A DNA stretch of 64,000 nucleotides from Nitrospirota bacterium (GTDB lineage: Bacteria; Nitrospirota; Nitrospiria; Nitrospirales; Nitrospiraceae): positions 27,375 through 91,374 of the forward strand of contig JBFLWP010000015.1 of assembly GCA_040757595.1 (NCBI GenBank), in the 5' to 3' direction. The position numbers and the translations under genes are program-made. This document shows positions 26,801 to 34,336 of this stretch, in pieces. The notes under the pieces were generated by a model. The model searched no databases and was not told the origin of the DNA. It saw only the letters and a program-made list of their open reading frames with translations. Positions within the stretch are counted from its first letter, which is position 1, and each line of letters opens with the position of its first letter.

Positions 26801-28254
26801 ATTCGCGAGGCCCGAACGATTTCCGCTCAACCTCGCTCATGAGCCCGCACAAGTATGCCACGCTGAACATCGAATCGGTGAACAACCCGCCGTATGGCGG
26901 CACGGGAACGTGCCCAGCGAGCAATGCAGGTGCTAATTATATCCCCACGTGCTTTCGCGTGGTGGTTCAGCGGGACATGCCCGCCTACGGCGATACAGTC
27001 TTTCCGAGCCTGTTTCTGAATGGTCGCGGCCAATTACCGATCTATGAACCCTTTGTCATGGATCGGATGGGCTACGTGGTTTACGGGGCGCAAGGCACTG
27101 AAAACAATCCGCCGTATACTCTCACGGCCCTTCAGAATCAGCTTCTCTTCAGCTATACCGACCCGGGCGTGAAGAAGACGGGGGAGTTTTTCGTCAATCG
27201 CGTCGCGGTCTATCAACCGGTGACGACGCCGGCCAACATCAAGGTCTATCGGATTCGCCGTCAGTGGGGAGGGCAACTCTACGGGAACTCGCCGTTGTCG
27301 TACCCGCCCAATTTCATTCCGCCGGGGGGCGCCGGCAATACCTGTGATGGCATATTCAGTCAAAACCAAAGCACGAAGGAGACGAAGTGGCAAGATTGTC
27401 TCAACCGCGCCAGGAACGTATCGCCGTATGCCGGTGGGATGACTATACCGGCAGCAATGGGTGCAACCCAGGCGGATCAATGGAAGAACTTTGAGGCGCC
27501 CTACAAGACCCTGATGGCAATCAAGAACCCGCAGTCGTCCGACATAGCGACCTTCATCGCCAATCAGACTTTCTTCTACGACACCACCAGCGGCCTGCTG
27601 TACTTCTACATGATCGAGGATAAACCGGTGCAGAGCCAGTATTCCCCTTTTGGCACCTGCGATGCGGCCAATTACAATACCGGCAACAATTACGTCTCGC
27701 AAATACAGAAGATCAAGGCATTTAGCGATCCGAACAGCGTGCAAGCCGCCTTGGATGCTTCCTGCCTGGTCAGCGGCGGTGCACCCCATCACAATGACCT
27801 ATTTGTGTGCAATGAAAACGGCTGCGCGGCCTATCTGGTCGATTTTTCCACGGCTGTCGTAACGACTCCTACCGTATTACCGTCCACACCGCCGCACCCC
27901 ATATCCAGGACCGACTACAGCGCCTGGAACCAGTACCACCTCGTCTATGGCACACCAGCACAACAGCCCAACGGAGTGCCGGTCCCGGCCACAGCGCCGA
28001 CTGACGGCACAGCCTTGCCCGCCTTCAAGGCACCGGTTGATGGAACGGCTCCCCCAACCGGAAACAACATTACCTATAACTTTTTGCCGCTATCGGGCGG
28101 ACCGAATAATGGCGGTCCGTTCCCGGTCACGGAAAATTTCCGCTATCATTGCGTCATCACGCCGCCTTGGGCGCCGGTAAACGCCAGAGGCACCTATCCC
28201 GCCGGAGGGGGCACGAACTATCACCTCGCGCAGTTGGTTTGCCAGTCACCTTAG
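23896..28254 (+). CDS. giant surface lipoprotein with G8 domain and CEMIP/TMEM2-like beta-helix
   Basis: 1452 residues. Start at 23896 with GAGGAGG. Lipobox VVMLAGC (cysteine 21), then the shared coiled-coil stalk to about residue 75. Residues about 170-330 look like a G8 domain: ITVMDGGVLQLYGSKG, a conserved SWTYL, then VDWQKNDWISVATTSFSSHQ. About residues 465-560 carry the beta-helix block best known from animal CEMIP/TMEM2 (GRYPVHLHML, then VSVHHSYNKCYVPHQT, NNVCVRTVGQGMYLEDGS). These histidine-rich turns are part of the hyaluronan-degrading region in the animal proteins. The rest is parallel beta-helix and beta-sandwich. Likely role: binding or cleaving an extracellular polysaccharide. 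Codon use is noticeably less GC-rich than its neighbours. Confidence 0.8.
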   Translation: MYGSRGAGRVTLIAVVMLAGCATSGDVEQVRQEREQASAKMRAELEQERTLAASMEKESQAKRAEADKLAAALGGGAVAGRPLAKAPAAGQGMSLTTALATSSCIQAIQAQGHNPPVPKALFINSGTSCGNVTVSTADTTAFTAQTPLIPVVVGAGGTLAFQDPGAGNSTTLYASSFLIQNAGIMQAGSAASPIQGQITIVMAGNQSAALAPTATGSAAIVSTSNTTPNSRDITVMDGGVLQLYGSKGLSAAPGTMNNDIVGGTKSWTYLTAPAGPATYNDAENVSAPVPATNPATTLTLATTVDWQKNDWISVATTSFSSHQTEIVQICAISSVTNPDPQASALGLPTSVSQITLCSTTPLKHYHYGGLAPTPGFFPANTTQTVVTGGKPINVSYQAKSFYDDHTRNYGIDERAEVALLSRNIKLTSVAGQTTDANNFIGGHLVAMVTSATYPTLKLVGVEIEKFGQGLTGRYPVHLHMLQQLPSGNVLVQDVSVHHSYNKCYVPHQTPNAKFYNNVCVRTVGQGMYLEDGSHITGNQFMRNHIAGTMTAQTTYSYPPQPPSIYWDGDNLQSAQASNSNWYNVKNIPDTAQSNANANPLDSTHPGGFWITNLGNTFVNNSVAGCQSLGRGYWLLAQGTGSTNYPEFTGNRVHGCYNGIDNDDETGNTQQPYPMLSNSSQYAPVLVLTDNTITRSRNKAAWFRNWYVTLHNHRFATNLRGFSLLVGGGPEGTFPGFWGLVYQNVIAGMTRNNVERYPVCKLGSAPAATTWQTECTDVQLLGSGATWGNYPSSNTNVQGYSYYDGPARIEHNRFLNFRFDPTGIHATDQAARLLTKTDIQNIATYGTQGQLEGLVTQAAANAAPSSNYKGYVGDVANGWQTSNAQTVPPTQYIRDSIWDNVDFKHQVYTEAVNMGPFNDGDKTTVIRDLDSQLSGLRVVDGGGHSDPNVVPISLNSVDYFATDFTVDEPHSRGPNDFRSTSLMSPHKYATLNIESVNNPPYGGTGTCPASNAGANYIPTCFRVVVQRDMPAYGDTVFPSLFLNGRGQLPIYEPFVMDRMGYVVYGAQGTENNPPYTLTALQNQLLFSYTDPGVKKTGEFFVNRVAVYQPVTTPANIKVYRIRRQWGGQLYGNSPLSYPPNFIPPGGAGNTCDGIFSQNQSTKETKWQDCLNRARNVSPYAGGMTIPAAMGATQADQWKNFEAPYKTLMAIKNPQSSDIATFIANQTFFYDTTSGLLYFYMIEDKPVQSQYSPFGTCDAANYNTGNNYVSQIQKIKAFSDPNSVQAALDASCLVSGGAPHHNDLFVCNENGCAAYLVDFSTAVVTTPTVLPSTPPHPISRTDYSAWNQYHLVYGTPAQQPNGVPVPATAPTDGTALPAFKAPVDGTAPPTGNNITYNFLPLSGGPNNGGPFPVTENFRYHCVITPPWAPVNARGTYPAGGGTNYHLAQLVCQSP

Positions 28255-28275
28255 AGCCCGCTCAAGGAGGATTGC

Positions 28276-28932
28276 ATGCAAGGTTACGAATGGATAAGAC
28301 CTGCGGCTCTCGCCGGGCTGCTCTGCGCGGCGGCGGGTATTTCGGCGGTCCCCGTCCAGGCCGAGTGGTACGTGGGCGGCACGATCGGCGCGACCATCCC
28401 CAACGGCCTGACCGACACAACCGGCACGGGACAGCAAGGCGGCACCTTGACCACCTTCACCCAGCAGACGACGCTCTCCTACGGGGGCAAGGTGGGCTAT
28501 TTCTTCGAGAGCCACAAGTGGCTGGGCGTGGACATGGACGTCTCCAATTCGACGCCGCACATCAATCCCAAACAGACGGCGGTGACCGGTGGTACAGGCT
28601 TGGGTGCGAACGGCGGGCAGAATCTGCGCATGACGGTCTGGTCCACGAATCTGGTGGCCCGCTATCCGGGCGAGAGGTTTCGTCCCTACGTCGGCGGCGG
28701 GCTCGGCGTCTTTTTCGCCAATGCCGACGGGGTCTCGTCATCGAACTGGACGCCGGGCGCCAACGCCTTCGGAGGGCTCAACATCCTGCTGATCGAGCAC
28801 GTGTCCATGTCTCTCGAATACCGGTACCACTATGCGCGCCTCAGCTTCGACAACGTGCTGGGACCGGGACGGGGCTTTGAAGCCAATTACTCCGCGAACA
28901 CGCTGAACCTCGGGCTCAACTACCACTTCTGA
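28276..28932 (+). CDS. outer-membrane beta-barrel protein
   Basis: 218 residues with AAGGAGG before the ATG. A signal peptide ends near VPVQA-EW. The mature part has alternating strands from EWYVGGTIGATIP to the C-terminal SANTLNLGLNYHF, and the terminal phenylalanine is the outer-membrane insertion signal. The size fits an eight-stranded barrel of the OmpA/OmpW/opacity type; the segment RFRPYVGGGLGVFFAN is typical of that group. It lies 21 bases after the giant lipoprotein and is probably in the same transcript, so it may help position or export the surface lipoproteins, or simply be a structural porin. Confidence 0.85.
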   Translation: MQGYEWIRPAALAGLLCAAAGISAVPVQAEWYVGGTIGATIPNGLTDTTGTGQQGGTLTTFTQQTTLSYGGKVGYFFESHKWLGVDMDVSNSTPHINPKQTAVTGGTGLGANGGQNLRMTVWSTNLVARYPGERFRPYVGGGLGVFFANADGVSSSNWTPGANAFGGLNILLIEHVSMSLEYRYHYARLSFDNVLGPGRGFEANYSANTLNLGLNYHF

Positions 28933-28957
28933 AAATTGTCTCAGTCAGGGGGACGTT

Positions 28958-29434
28958 ATGACGACACCGACGCCGGTCTCTTTCACGCGACACATGACAG
29001 CCGCGCTGGTTTCCATCATGGGCCTGCTCCTGTTGCTGCAAGGCTGCGGCAGCAGCGACGAGGTGCAGATCAAGGGGGAGTACTGCCCGCTCCCGCCCAG
29101 CGTGGCGGATGAGGACCGGAATAACATCAAGAAATTCAGCGCGGACGTCAGCGGGATTATCAAGTCGGTGGCCGGCATCAACGCCGCCGGGGACATTCAG
29201 GGCGCGCTGGAGAAGTATTATCCGGCCGCGCACGACGTGAACCGGGTCTACGCATTGAGCTACGCCGCCTGCGTAGCCTGCCGCCTCGACCCCACAGACG
29301 TGAAGGGCTGCGCCCAGCGGTTTGACCAGATTATCAACGCGAACAATGCCAAGCGCGAGGAAAGCGCGCGGACGGCGGACGCCTACCGCAAGCAGGTGCT
29401 CGACCCGATTCAAGGCACGCCAGGGACGAAGTAG
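28958..29434 (+). CDS. small lipoprotein of unknown function
   Basis: 158 residues. The signal peptide ends in LLLLLQGC (cysteine 30). The mature part is helical with four cysteines (EYCPLPP, then YAACVACRLD and DVKGCAQRF), which could form two disulfides in the periplasm. I do not recognise the family. GGGGGA lies eight bases before the ATG. It is the last gene of the surface locus, 25 bases after the barrel gene, and probably co-transcribed. Confidence 0.75.
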   Translation: MTTPTPVSFTRHMTAALVSIMGLLLLLQGCGSSDEVQIKGEYCPLPPSVADEDRNNIKKFSADVSGIIKSVAGINAAGDIQGALEKYYPAAHDVNRVYALSYAACVACRLDPTDVKGCAQRFDQIINANNAKREESARTADAYRKQVLDPIQGTPGTK

Positions 29435-29690
29435 TCCGTCCGGAAGAGGGGCTCCGTCTCCGCCACGCCCTCCTGCATCTGGGAATCACGTTGAGATGTG
29501 CTCGGCCGGACGTCGCCGTTTCGCACGTCCGAGCCGGGAGCCGCGTCGGCCAGCACGAACCGCTTTCCAACAGTCAGACGGAGTAGTTCACGGTTTCCTG
29601 GTTGAGGACTTTTTCGCTCAACCCCGTCACTTCCGTGGTCCGGCCAGGGATGGGAATTCCCGCTCGATTCAGGGTATGATGTTCGCCGTT

Positions 29691-30902
29691 ATGGCCGGGA
29701 CACAGCGCCCTCATCACCAGCGCATCGCAGACATTCAGAAAGCCCTCCAAGAGACATCGGACCTCGACGGCTGGCTGTTCTACGATTTCCGCGGGAGCGA
29801 TCCGCTCGCCTACCGGGTGCTCCGGCTCGATCCGGCCAGACACGTGACCCGGCGCTGGTACTACTGGGTGCCGGCGACCGGCGAGCCGGTCAAGCTGATG
29901 CACAAGATCGAGCCCCACGTGCTGGAGGAGCTGCCCGGCGAGACCCAATTCTACATGTCCTGGCAGTCGCTCGGCGCCTGCCTGTCGCGCGTCCTCGCCG
30001 GCGTCAAGCGGGCGGCGATGCAGTACTCCCCGCAGAACGCGATCCCCTACGTCTCCCGGGTGGACGCGGGCACCGTCGAGCAGGTTCGCGGCTTCGGGGT
30101 CGAGGTGGTCACCTCGGCGGACCTCGTCCAGCGGTTCGAAGCGGTCTGGGACGACCAACAGTTGGCCACGCACCGGGTCGCGGCCGAAGCGCTGCGCCGG
30201 ATCGTGGACGAGGCCTTCCGGCACGTGGGCGCTTCCATCGCGGCGCACCGCTCCCTCACGGAGTACGACCTCCAGCAGTTCATCCTTTCCCGGTTCAAGG
30301 AGTACGGGCTGGTGACCGCCACCCCGCCGATCGCGGCGGTCAACGCCCACAGCGCCGACCCCCACTATAGTCCGGCGCCGCAGGGGGCCTCCGTGATCGC
30401 CGAGGGGGATCTGGTGCTGATTGACTTGTGGGCCAAGCAGCCGGCGCCGCGGTCGGTCTATGCGGACATCACCTGGACCGGCTACGTGGGCCGCACGGTT
30501 CCGCCCAGGCAGAGCGAGATCTTCGCAATCGTGCGCCGGGCCCGCGACGCCGCCCTGGAGTTCGTCAAGGCGAGGGTCGCCGCCGGAGACTTCCCCTGCG
30601 GCTGGGAGGTGGACGAGGTCAGCCGGAACGTGATCCGCGACGCCGGCTACGGCGTGAAGTTCTTCCATCGGACCGGCCATTCGATCGGCGAGGAAGTGCA
30701 CGGCAACGGCGCGAACATCGACAATCTGGAGACGCGCGACGGCCGGCGCCTCCTGCCCCGCACCTGCTTCTCGATCGAGCCCGGAATCTACCTGGAAGGC
30801 CAGTTCGGCATCCGCAGCGAGCTGGACGTCTACCTGTCGGACCGGGAGGCGGTCGTCTACGGGCTCCCGCTGCAGACCGAAATCGTCGCCATGCTGGCGT
30901 AG
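29691..30902 (+). CDS. M24-family metallopeptidase (Xaa-Pro aminopeptidase-like)
   Basis: 403 residues from the ATG at 29691; ATGs at 29676 and 29679 are alternatives. An N-terminal creatinase-type domain (about residues 1-150) precedes a pita-bread catalytic domain. The metal ligands can be followed: aspartate in VLIDLWAKQPA, aspartate in YADITWTGYVG, histidine in HRTGHSIGEEVHG, glutamate in FSIEPGIYLEG and the last glutamate in GIRSELDVYL. Members remove N-terminal residues before proline or cleave related peptides in the cytosol. No clear ribosome-binding site precedes the start; a TATGAT ten bases before it raises the possibility of a leaderless transcript. Confidence 0.9.
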   Translation: MAGTQRPHHQRIADIQKALQETSDLDGWLFYDFRGSDPLAYRVLRLDPARHVTRRWYYWVPATGEPVKLMHKIEPHVLEELPGETQFYMSWQSLGACLSRVLAGVKRAAMQYSPQNAIPYVSRVDAGTVEQVRGFGVEVVTSADLVQRFEAVWDDQQLATHRVAAEALRRIVDEAFRHVGASIAAHRSLTEYDLQQFILSRFKEYGLVTATPPIAAVNAHSADPHYSPAPQGASVIAEGDLVLIDLWAKQPAPRSVYADITWTGYVGRTVPPRQSEIFAIVRRARDAALEFVKARVAAGDFPCGWEVDEVSRNVIRDAGYGVKFFHRTGHSIGEEVHGNGANIDNLETRDGRRLLPRTCFSIEPGIYLEGQFGIRSELDVYLSDREAVVYGLPLQTEIVAMLA

Positions 30903-30979
30903 GCCCGAGGCTAGAGGTCCGCGGCGAGAGGTTATAGCTCTCCCTTCATAACCTAGAGCCTCTCGCCCCTTGCCCTTGA
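30901..30979. repeat. inverted heptamer-repeat element
   Basis: Left arm 30901-30937 (AGGCCCG, AGGCTAG, AGGTCCG, CGGCGAG, AGGTTAT) and right arm 30947-30979, the inverse (ATAACCT, AGAGCCT, CTCGCCC, CTTGCCC). The inner ends pair as GGCGAGAGGTTAT with ATAACCTAGAGCCTCTCGCC. The arms frame a short loop between the M24 gene and the Tat gene promoter. Confidence 0.8.
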
Positions 30980-30989
30980 CCCGCTCCGC

Positions 30990-31019
30990 TTGACACCATT
31001 CCGCTCCACCGGCTAGAGT
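30990..31019 (+). promoter_or_regulatory. promoter for the TatA/B-like gene
   Basis: TTGACA at 30990-30995 and TAGAGT at 31014-31019 are 18 bases apart, 40 bases ahead of the ATG at 31059. Confidence 0.65.
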
Positions 31020-31058
31020 TTGCCTGGGCGCAATGGCCGCGCCAAAGGACGTACGCCC

Positions 31059-31952
31059 ATGTTCGGCACACTCGGATTCTCAGAGCTCATCATCATCCTA
31101 GCCATCGTCCTGATCATCTTCGGCGCCGGGCGGCTGCCGCAGATCGGCGAGGGGCTCGGCAAGGCCCTCAAGAGCTTCAAGAAAGAGGTGCACGAGGCGC
31201 CGCCTCCCGTGGACCCCGGCGCCGCCCAGCCCCAACCGGCACCGATCGAAGAGGCCCAGGTGGTACAGACGCCCGCTGCCTCCTCGGCGACTGGCTCGCC
31301 CGCTCCGGCAGCGGCCCAGCCGGCCGCCGCCAAGCCGTACGTGCCCGGTCCGGAGCTGACGCCGGGGACGACCGCGGCATTGATGGCCCAAGCCGCGCCC
31401 CAGCCCTACCAGCCCCCGAAGCCGAAGGTCGCTCCGCAGCCGGCCGCAAGGCCGGCGGCTCCCGCCGCGTCGGCGGGTGGGGGACGCGCTGAAGGGGAGA
31501 CACGGGGACAGGGTGTGGCTCCGCCTCCACCGACGATGGAACAGCGGACGACGCAGCCCCCGCCGGTGCAGCGGGCTCAGTATCCTCCCCTGCCTCCGAC
31601 CGCCCAGGCCAAGCCTCAGCAGAAGCGGCCGTCGGCTGTCGTGAACAGGGATGCCGTGGCCCGGGTCATGGCCCAGCAGGCCGCGCTCAAACAGAAAGCG
31701 GCGCAACCGGCGGGGGCCAAGTCGGCTCAGGGTAGCGGGTTGTCTTCGCAGGACATGCAGAGCCTCGGCGAAGGGCTCGGCGATGCGCTGCGCACGTTCC
31801 GCCAGGCCGTCTCGGACGTGCGGGGCACGATTGATCCCGAGATGCGGACGATTCAGGCCGAGATGGATGCGGCGCAGAAAGAGATTGAGCAGTCAATCGA
31901 GGCCGCCAAGCAGATGCCCGACGTGCAGGAAGAGCCCCCCAAGCAGTCGTAA
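31059..31952 (+). CDS. TatA/TatB-like twin-arginine translocase subunit with duplicated amphipathic helix
   Basis: 297 residues, far longer than the usual 60-170. The N-terminus is a standard Tat[22 protein letters not shown] as membrane helix with hinge, then [19 protein letters not shown] as amphipathic helix. Residues about 50-225 are a low-complexity P/A/Q-rich linker. The C-terminal 70 residues contain [20 protein letters not shown], a clear echo of the amphipathic helix, followed by a charged helix ([20 protein letters not shown]) like the TatB tail. It would act in the inner membrane in export of folded proteins; the SRRRFL-signal substrate-binding protein at 40138 is a likely client. 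TatC is not in the window. Confidence 0.88.
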   Translation: MFGTLGFSELIIILAIVLIIFGAGRLPQIGEGLGKALKSFKKEVHEAPPPVDPGAAQPQPAPIEEAQVVQTPAASSATGSPAPAAAQPAAAKPYVPGPELTPGTTAALMAQAAPQPYQPPKPKVAPQPAARPAAPAASAGGGRAEGETRGQGVAPPPPTMEQRTTQPPPVQRAQYPPLPPTAQAKPQQKRPSAVVNRDAVARVMAQQAALKQKAAQPAGAKSAQGSGLSSQDMQSLGEGLGDALRTFRQAVSDVRGTIDPEMRTIQAEMDAAQKEIEQSIEAAKQMPDVQEEPPKQS

Positions 31953-31953
31953 T

Positions 31954-32030
31954 TCGTCATCCGTCAATCGTCAATTGGTTAGAGTTTTCCCCGCACGAAT
32001 GACGGACGACGAATGACGAGCAACGACTCG
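31954..32030. repeat. inverted heptamer-repeat element
   Basis: Left arm 31954-31980 has TCGTCAT, CCGTCAA, TCGTCAA; right arm 31994-32030 has the inverse GAATGAC, GGACGAC, GAATGAC, GAGCAAC. It fills the gap between the Tat gene and the HEAT lipoprotein gene. Confidence 0.75.
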
Positions 32031-32044
32031 CCGTGCCGCGCTGC

Positions 32045-32800
32045 ATGACCCCCAGTGCCATTCTCGCCGGTCTCCTCTGCTCCCTGTTTGCTGGCTGCGA
32101 GGTGCAGTCGCCCCCGCCCGATTCCGGATCGGTGGTGCCGCGGCTCGTGGGGTTGTTGAAGGACCGCGAGCCGGAAGTGCGGCGCATGGCCGCCCTCTCT
32201 CTGGGCAAGGTTGCCGAGCCGGAGGCCGCGCCCGCCCTCGTGGGAGGGCTGGGAGACCCCGATCCCCTCGTGCGTCAGCACAGTGCCTGGGCGCTGGGCC
32301 ACCTGGGTGACGCGGTGCTCGATCAGGCTGGCCCGGCGCTGATCCGCAGCCTGCACGATCCGATCCCCGCTGTGAAGGAGGAGGCGGCGCGGGCCATCGG
32401 CCGGATCGGCGCGACGCGGGACATGGTCGAATTGTTGATGGACGAGATGGACGGGCCGGACGCGGCGACGCGACGCGCCGCAGTGCAGGCCCTGACCTGG
32501 CTGGAAGCCCCCGCCGCGGTGCCGGCCCTCTTCACGGCACTGGGGGATGAAGACGCGTTGGTCCGTCAGGGGGCGGTGGCGGCGCTGGGAGAGCTGGCCG
32601 AGCCGGACGCCATCCCGGCCTTGCGAAATCGCTTGCTCCGGGACGAAGCCCCCGGCGTCCGCGCGGAGGCGGCCTTTCGCCTCGGCAAGATCGGCGACGA
32701 GTCCATCCTGCCCCTCCTCCGGTACATCTCCACGAAGGACGAGGACCCTGGCGTCCGCCGCTGGGCGGCCTGGGCGGTGACGGCGCTTACGCAAGGATGA
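32045..32800 (+). CDS. HEAT-repeat lipoprotein
   Basis: 251 residues from the ATG at 32045; a GTG 12 bases upstream is possible. The signal peptide ends in CSLFAGC (cysteine 18). The mature protein is about seven HEAT/armadillo-like helical repeats of 30-31 residues, for example VRRMAALSLGKVAEPEAAPA, VRQHSAWALGHLGD and VRQGAVAALGELAEPDAIPA. Such proteins are scaffolds for protein contacts and would here face the periplasm. The stop codon is in the start of a heptamer element. A second HEAT protein is encoded at 38216. Confidence 0.85.
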   Translation: MTPSAILAGLLCSLFAGCEVQSPPPDSGSVVPRLVGLLKDREPEVRRMAALSLGKVAEPEAAPALVGGLGDPDPLVRQHSAWALGHLGDAVLDQAGPALIRSLHDPIPAVKEEAARAIGRIGATRDMVELLMDEMDGPDAATRRAAVQALTWLEAPAAVPALFTALGDEDALVRQGAVAALGELAEPDAIPALRNRLLRDEAPGVRAEAAFRLGKIGDESILPLLRYISTKDEDPGVRRWAAWAVTALTQG

Positions 32801-32884
32801 AGTAGGAAGGATGAATGCAGAACGATGAACGAGGAACGATCGAGCCCCCCATTCATCGTTCAGCATTGATCGTTCATCGTTGTC
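32791..32884. repeat. inverted heptamer-repeat element joining two convergent gene ends
   Basis: The left arm has AAGGATG, AAGTAGG, AAGGATG, AATGCAG, AACGATG and AACGAGG; the right arm has the inverse ATTCATC, GTTCAGC, ATTGATC, GTTCATC. It supplies the stop codons of both the HEAT lipoprotein (plus) and the sulfatase-modifying-factor-like gene (minus). Confidence 0.85.
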
Positions 32885-33659
32885 GAGGGGACGCGTCCAT
32901 GGCGCAGCGGAAGCCGAGGGTGTTGAGTTGGGTGTCCGGATCGTCCCGGTTCCGCAGCGCGGCTTGCGCCAGAAAGCCTTCGTAGTTCCAGCCCCCGCCG
33001 CGATAGACCTTCTCTTCCCCCTTCTCCGGGCCGGTGGGATTCTTGCGAGGGCTCCGGGCATAGTAGTCCTTGTCGTACCAGTCCGCCACCCATTCCCAGA
33101 CGTTCCCCGCCAGGTCGTAGACTCCGTAGGGGCTTCGGCCGGATGCGAAGCTGCCGACCGGGGCCAGGGTCTCGTAGCCGATCCAGCGCGCCTTCCCGAA
33201 CAGCCCGTACTGGTCCGTCGGCGGCTCGTTCCCCCACGGATAGAGGCGTCCGTCCGTGCCCCGCGCGGCCTTCTCCCACTCGGCCTCCGTCGGCAACCGC
33301 TTGCCGACCCACCGGCAGTAGGCGTCGGCGCTGAGCCAGCTCACGCCGACGATGGGCCGATGTTTGTCCCGGGCGAGGTTGATCTCGTCGAAATGGCGCG
33401 GCGGCTGCCGGCCGGTCGATTCGAGGAACGTGATGTATCGTCCCACCGTGACCTCGTGCCGATCGAGGTGGAACGAATCCAGGTAGACCCGGTGGACGGG
33501 GGCGGCGCCGGCCAGCTCCGCACTGCCCATCGTGAACTCGCCGGCCGGGATCAGGACCATCGGCGCCCCGTCCTTGCCGGCAGGCTCGCGGGGGGCGGCG
33601 ACGGGAGCCAGCAGGAGCACGGTGAGCAGGCAGCCGACCCAGACGGCGGCGCGTGTCAC
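32874..33659 (-). CDS. sulfatase-modifying-factor (FGE-sulfatase) domain protein, exported
   Basis: 261 residues. A signal peptide (VGCLLTVLLLAPVAA) precedes a full SUMF1/FGE-type domain: MVLIPAGEFTMGS, VGVSWLSADAYCRWVGKRLP, EAEWEKAARGTDGRLYPWGN, DLAGNVWEWVADWYD and NTLGFRCAM. In true formylglycine-generating enzymes two cysteines near the C-terminus are catalytic. Here only the one in GFRCA is seen, so this is more likely one of the many binding or regulatory relatives. The GTG start at 33659 overlaps the PilZ stop (GTGA), implying coupled translation with a c-di-GMP receptor. Confidence 0.88.
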   Translation of the reverse strand: MTRAAVWVGCLLTVLLLAPVAAPREPAGKDGAPMVLIPAGEFTMGSAELAGAAPVHRVYLDSFHLDRHEVTVGRYITFLESTGRQPPRHFDEINLARDKHRPIVGVSWLSADAYCRWVGKRLPTEAEWEKAARGTDGRLYPWGNEPPTDQYGLFGKARWIGYETLAPVGSFASGRSPYGVYDLAGNVWEWVADWYDKDYYARSPRKNPTGPEKGEEKVYRGGGWNYEGFLAQAALRNRDDPDTQLNTLGFRCAMDASPRQR

Positions 33660-34204
33660 CGTTTGCCCTCGTCGGTGCGTTGGAGGGAGGCGACCAGCGC
33701 CTGCACCCGCTCGCGGACGCCTGCCGCGATCTGCGTGAAGCGCACGCCCATGCCGGGAAAGAAGGTGTAGTGGTCCGACTTTGGGCAGACCCAGGCCACC
33801 GCGCCCTTTGCGGACAGCCATTCGGTGGGACGATCGGGCAGAGCGAACTCCAACGCCAGCTCCGTGCCGACCGGCAGCGGGGAGGTGCTCTCGATGAAGA
33901 GCCCGCCGCCCCCGATGCCCGAGGCGCGGGTTTCGGCCTCCACGCCGGCGGCGGTTCGGTAACGGACGCGGATGACGAGGGAGACGCGGGGATGGGCACG
34001 CGCCTCGGTCCGCGGAGGCGGGTAGGTTTCCTGGATCAGCTCGATGACGGCGGCCCAGGTCACCGTGCCCAGATTTTCTCCGGAGGGCCCGATCAACGAG
34101 ATCGTTTCCTTGGCGACGTCCACCTCCAGCGACTTGCCCTGGTGGGCCTCGCTCACGGCCACCGGCCAGCGTTTGCGCGGGCCGTTCGCGTTCTTCTGTT
34201 TCAT
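33656..34204 (-). CDS. PilZ-domain protein
   Basis: 182 residues. Residues 1-65 form a short N-terminal domain (LIGPSGENLGTVTWAAVIEL). Residues about 70-175 are a PilZ domain: HPRVSLVIRVRYRT, GIGGGGLFIESTSPLPVGTEL, AKGAVAWV and a final FPGMGVRFTQI. The latter is typical of the TIGR02266-like PilZ group of delta-proteobacteria and relatives. The c-di-GMP motif RxxxR...D/NxSxxG is degenerate (HPRVSL; ASGIGGGG), so binding is uncertain. The ATG is only eight bases after a TATACT box, so the mRNA may be leaderless. It is coupled to the exported FGE-domain protein. Confidence 0.85.
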   Translation of the reverse strand: MKQKNANGPRKRWPVAVSEAHQGKSLEVDVAKETISLIGPSGENLGTVTWAAVIELIQETYPPPRTEARAHPRVSLVIRVRYRTAAGVEAETRASGIGGGGLFIESTSPLPVGTELALEFALPDRPTEWLSAKGAVAWVCPKSDHYTFFPGMGVRFTQIAAGVRERVQALVASLQRTDEGKR

Positions 34205-34212
34205 GGCCGCCC

Positions 34213-34241
34213 AGTATAGCGCAGACCGCGCCGTTGGCGAA
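34213..34241 (-). promoter_or_regulatory. candidate promoter of the PilZ operon, possibly leaderless
   Basis: On the minus strand TATACT (34218-34213) lies 17 bases after a weak TTCGCC. The next eight bases lead straight to the ATG at 34204, so transcription would begin at or next to the start codon. Confidence 0.45.
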
Positions 34242-34279
34242 GCGGCGGCGCGGTTTTGAACGACTTGGGCTCCAACGAA

Positions 34280-34306
34280 AAGGGGCGCCCGGCTGGGCGC
34301 CCCTTG
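34280..34306 (-). terminator. intrinsic terminator of clpX
   Basis: AAGGGGCGCCC and its perfect inverse enclose the loop GGCT; on the minus strand the stem is followed by TTTTCG. It lies 31 bases beyond the clpX stop codon. Confidence 0.8.
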
Positions 34307-34336
34307 ACCACGCTCGTCGCCCGTACTCGGTCGTCG

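Noticed and set aside
32874..33659. True formylglycine-generating enzyme
   Set aside because: Only one of the usual two C-terminal catalytic cysteines is visible and no sulfatase is nearby, so only a domain-level call is made.
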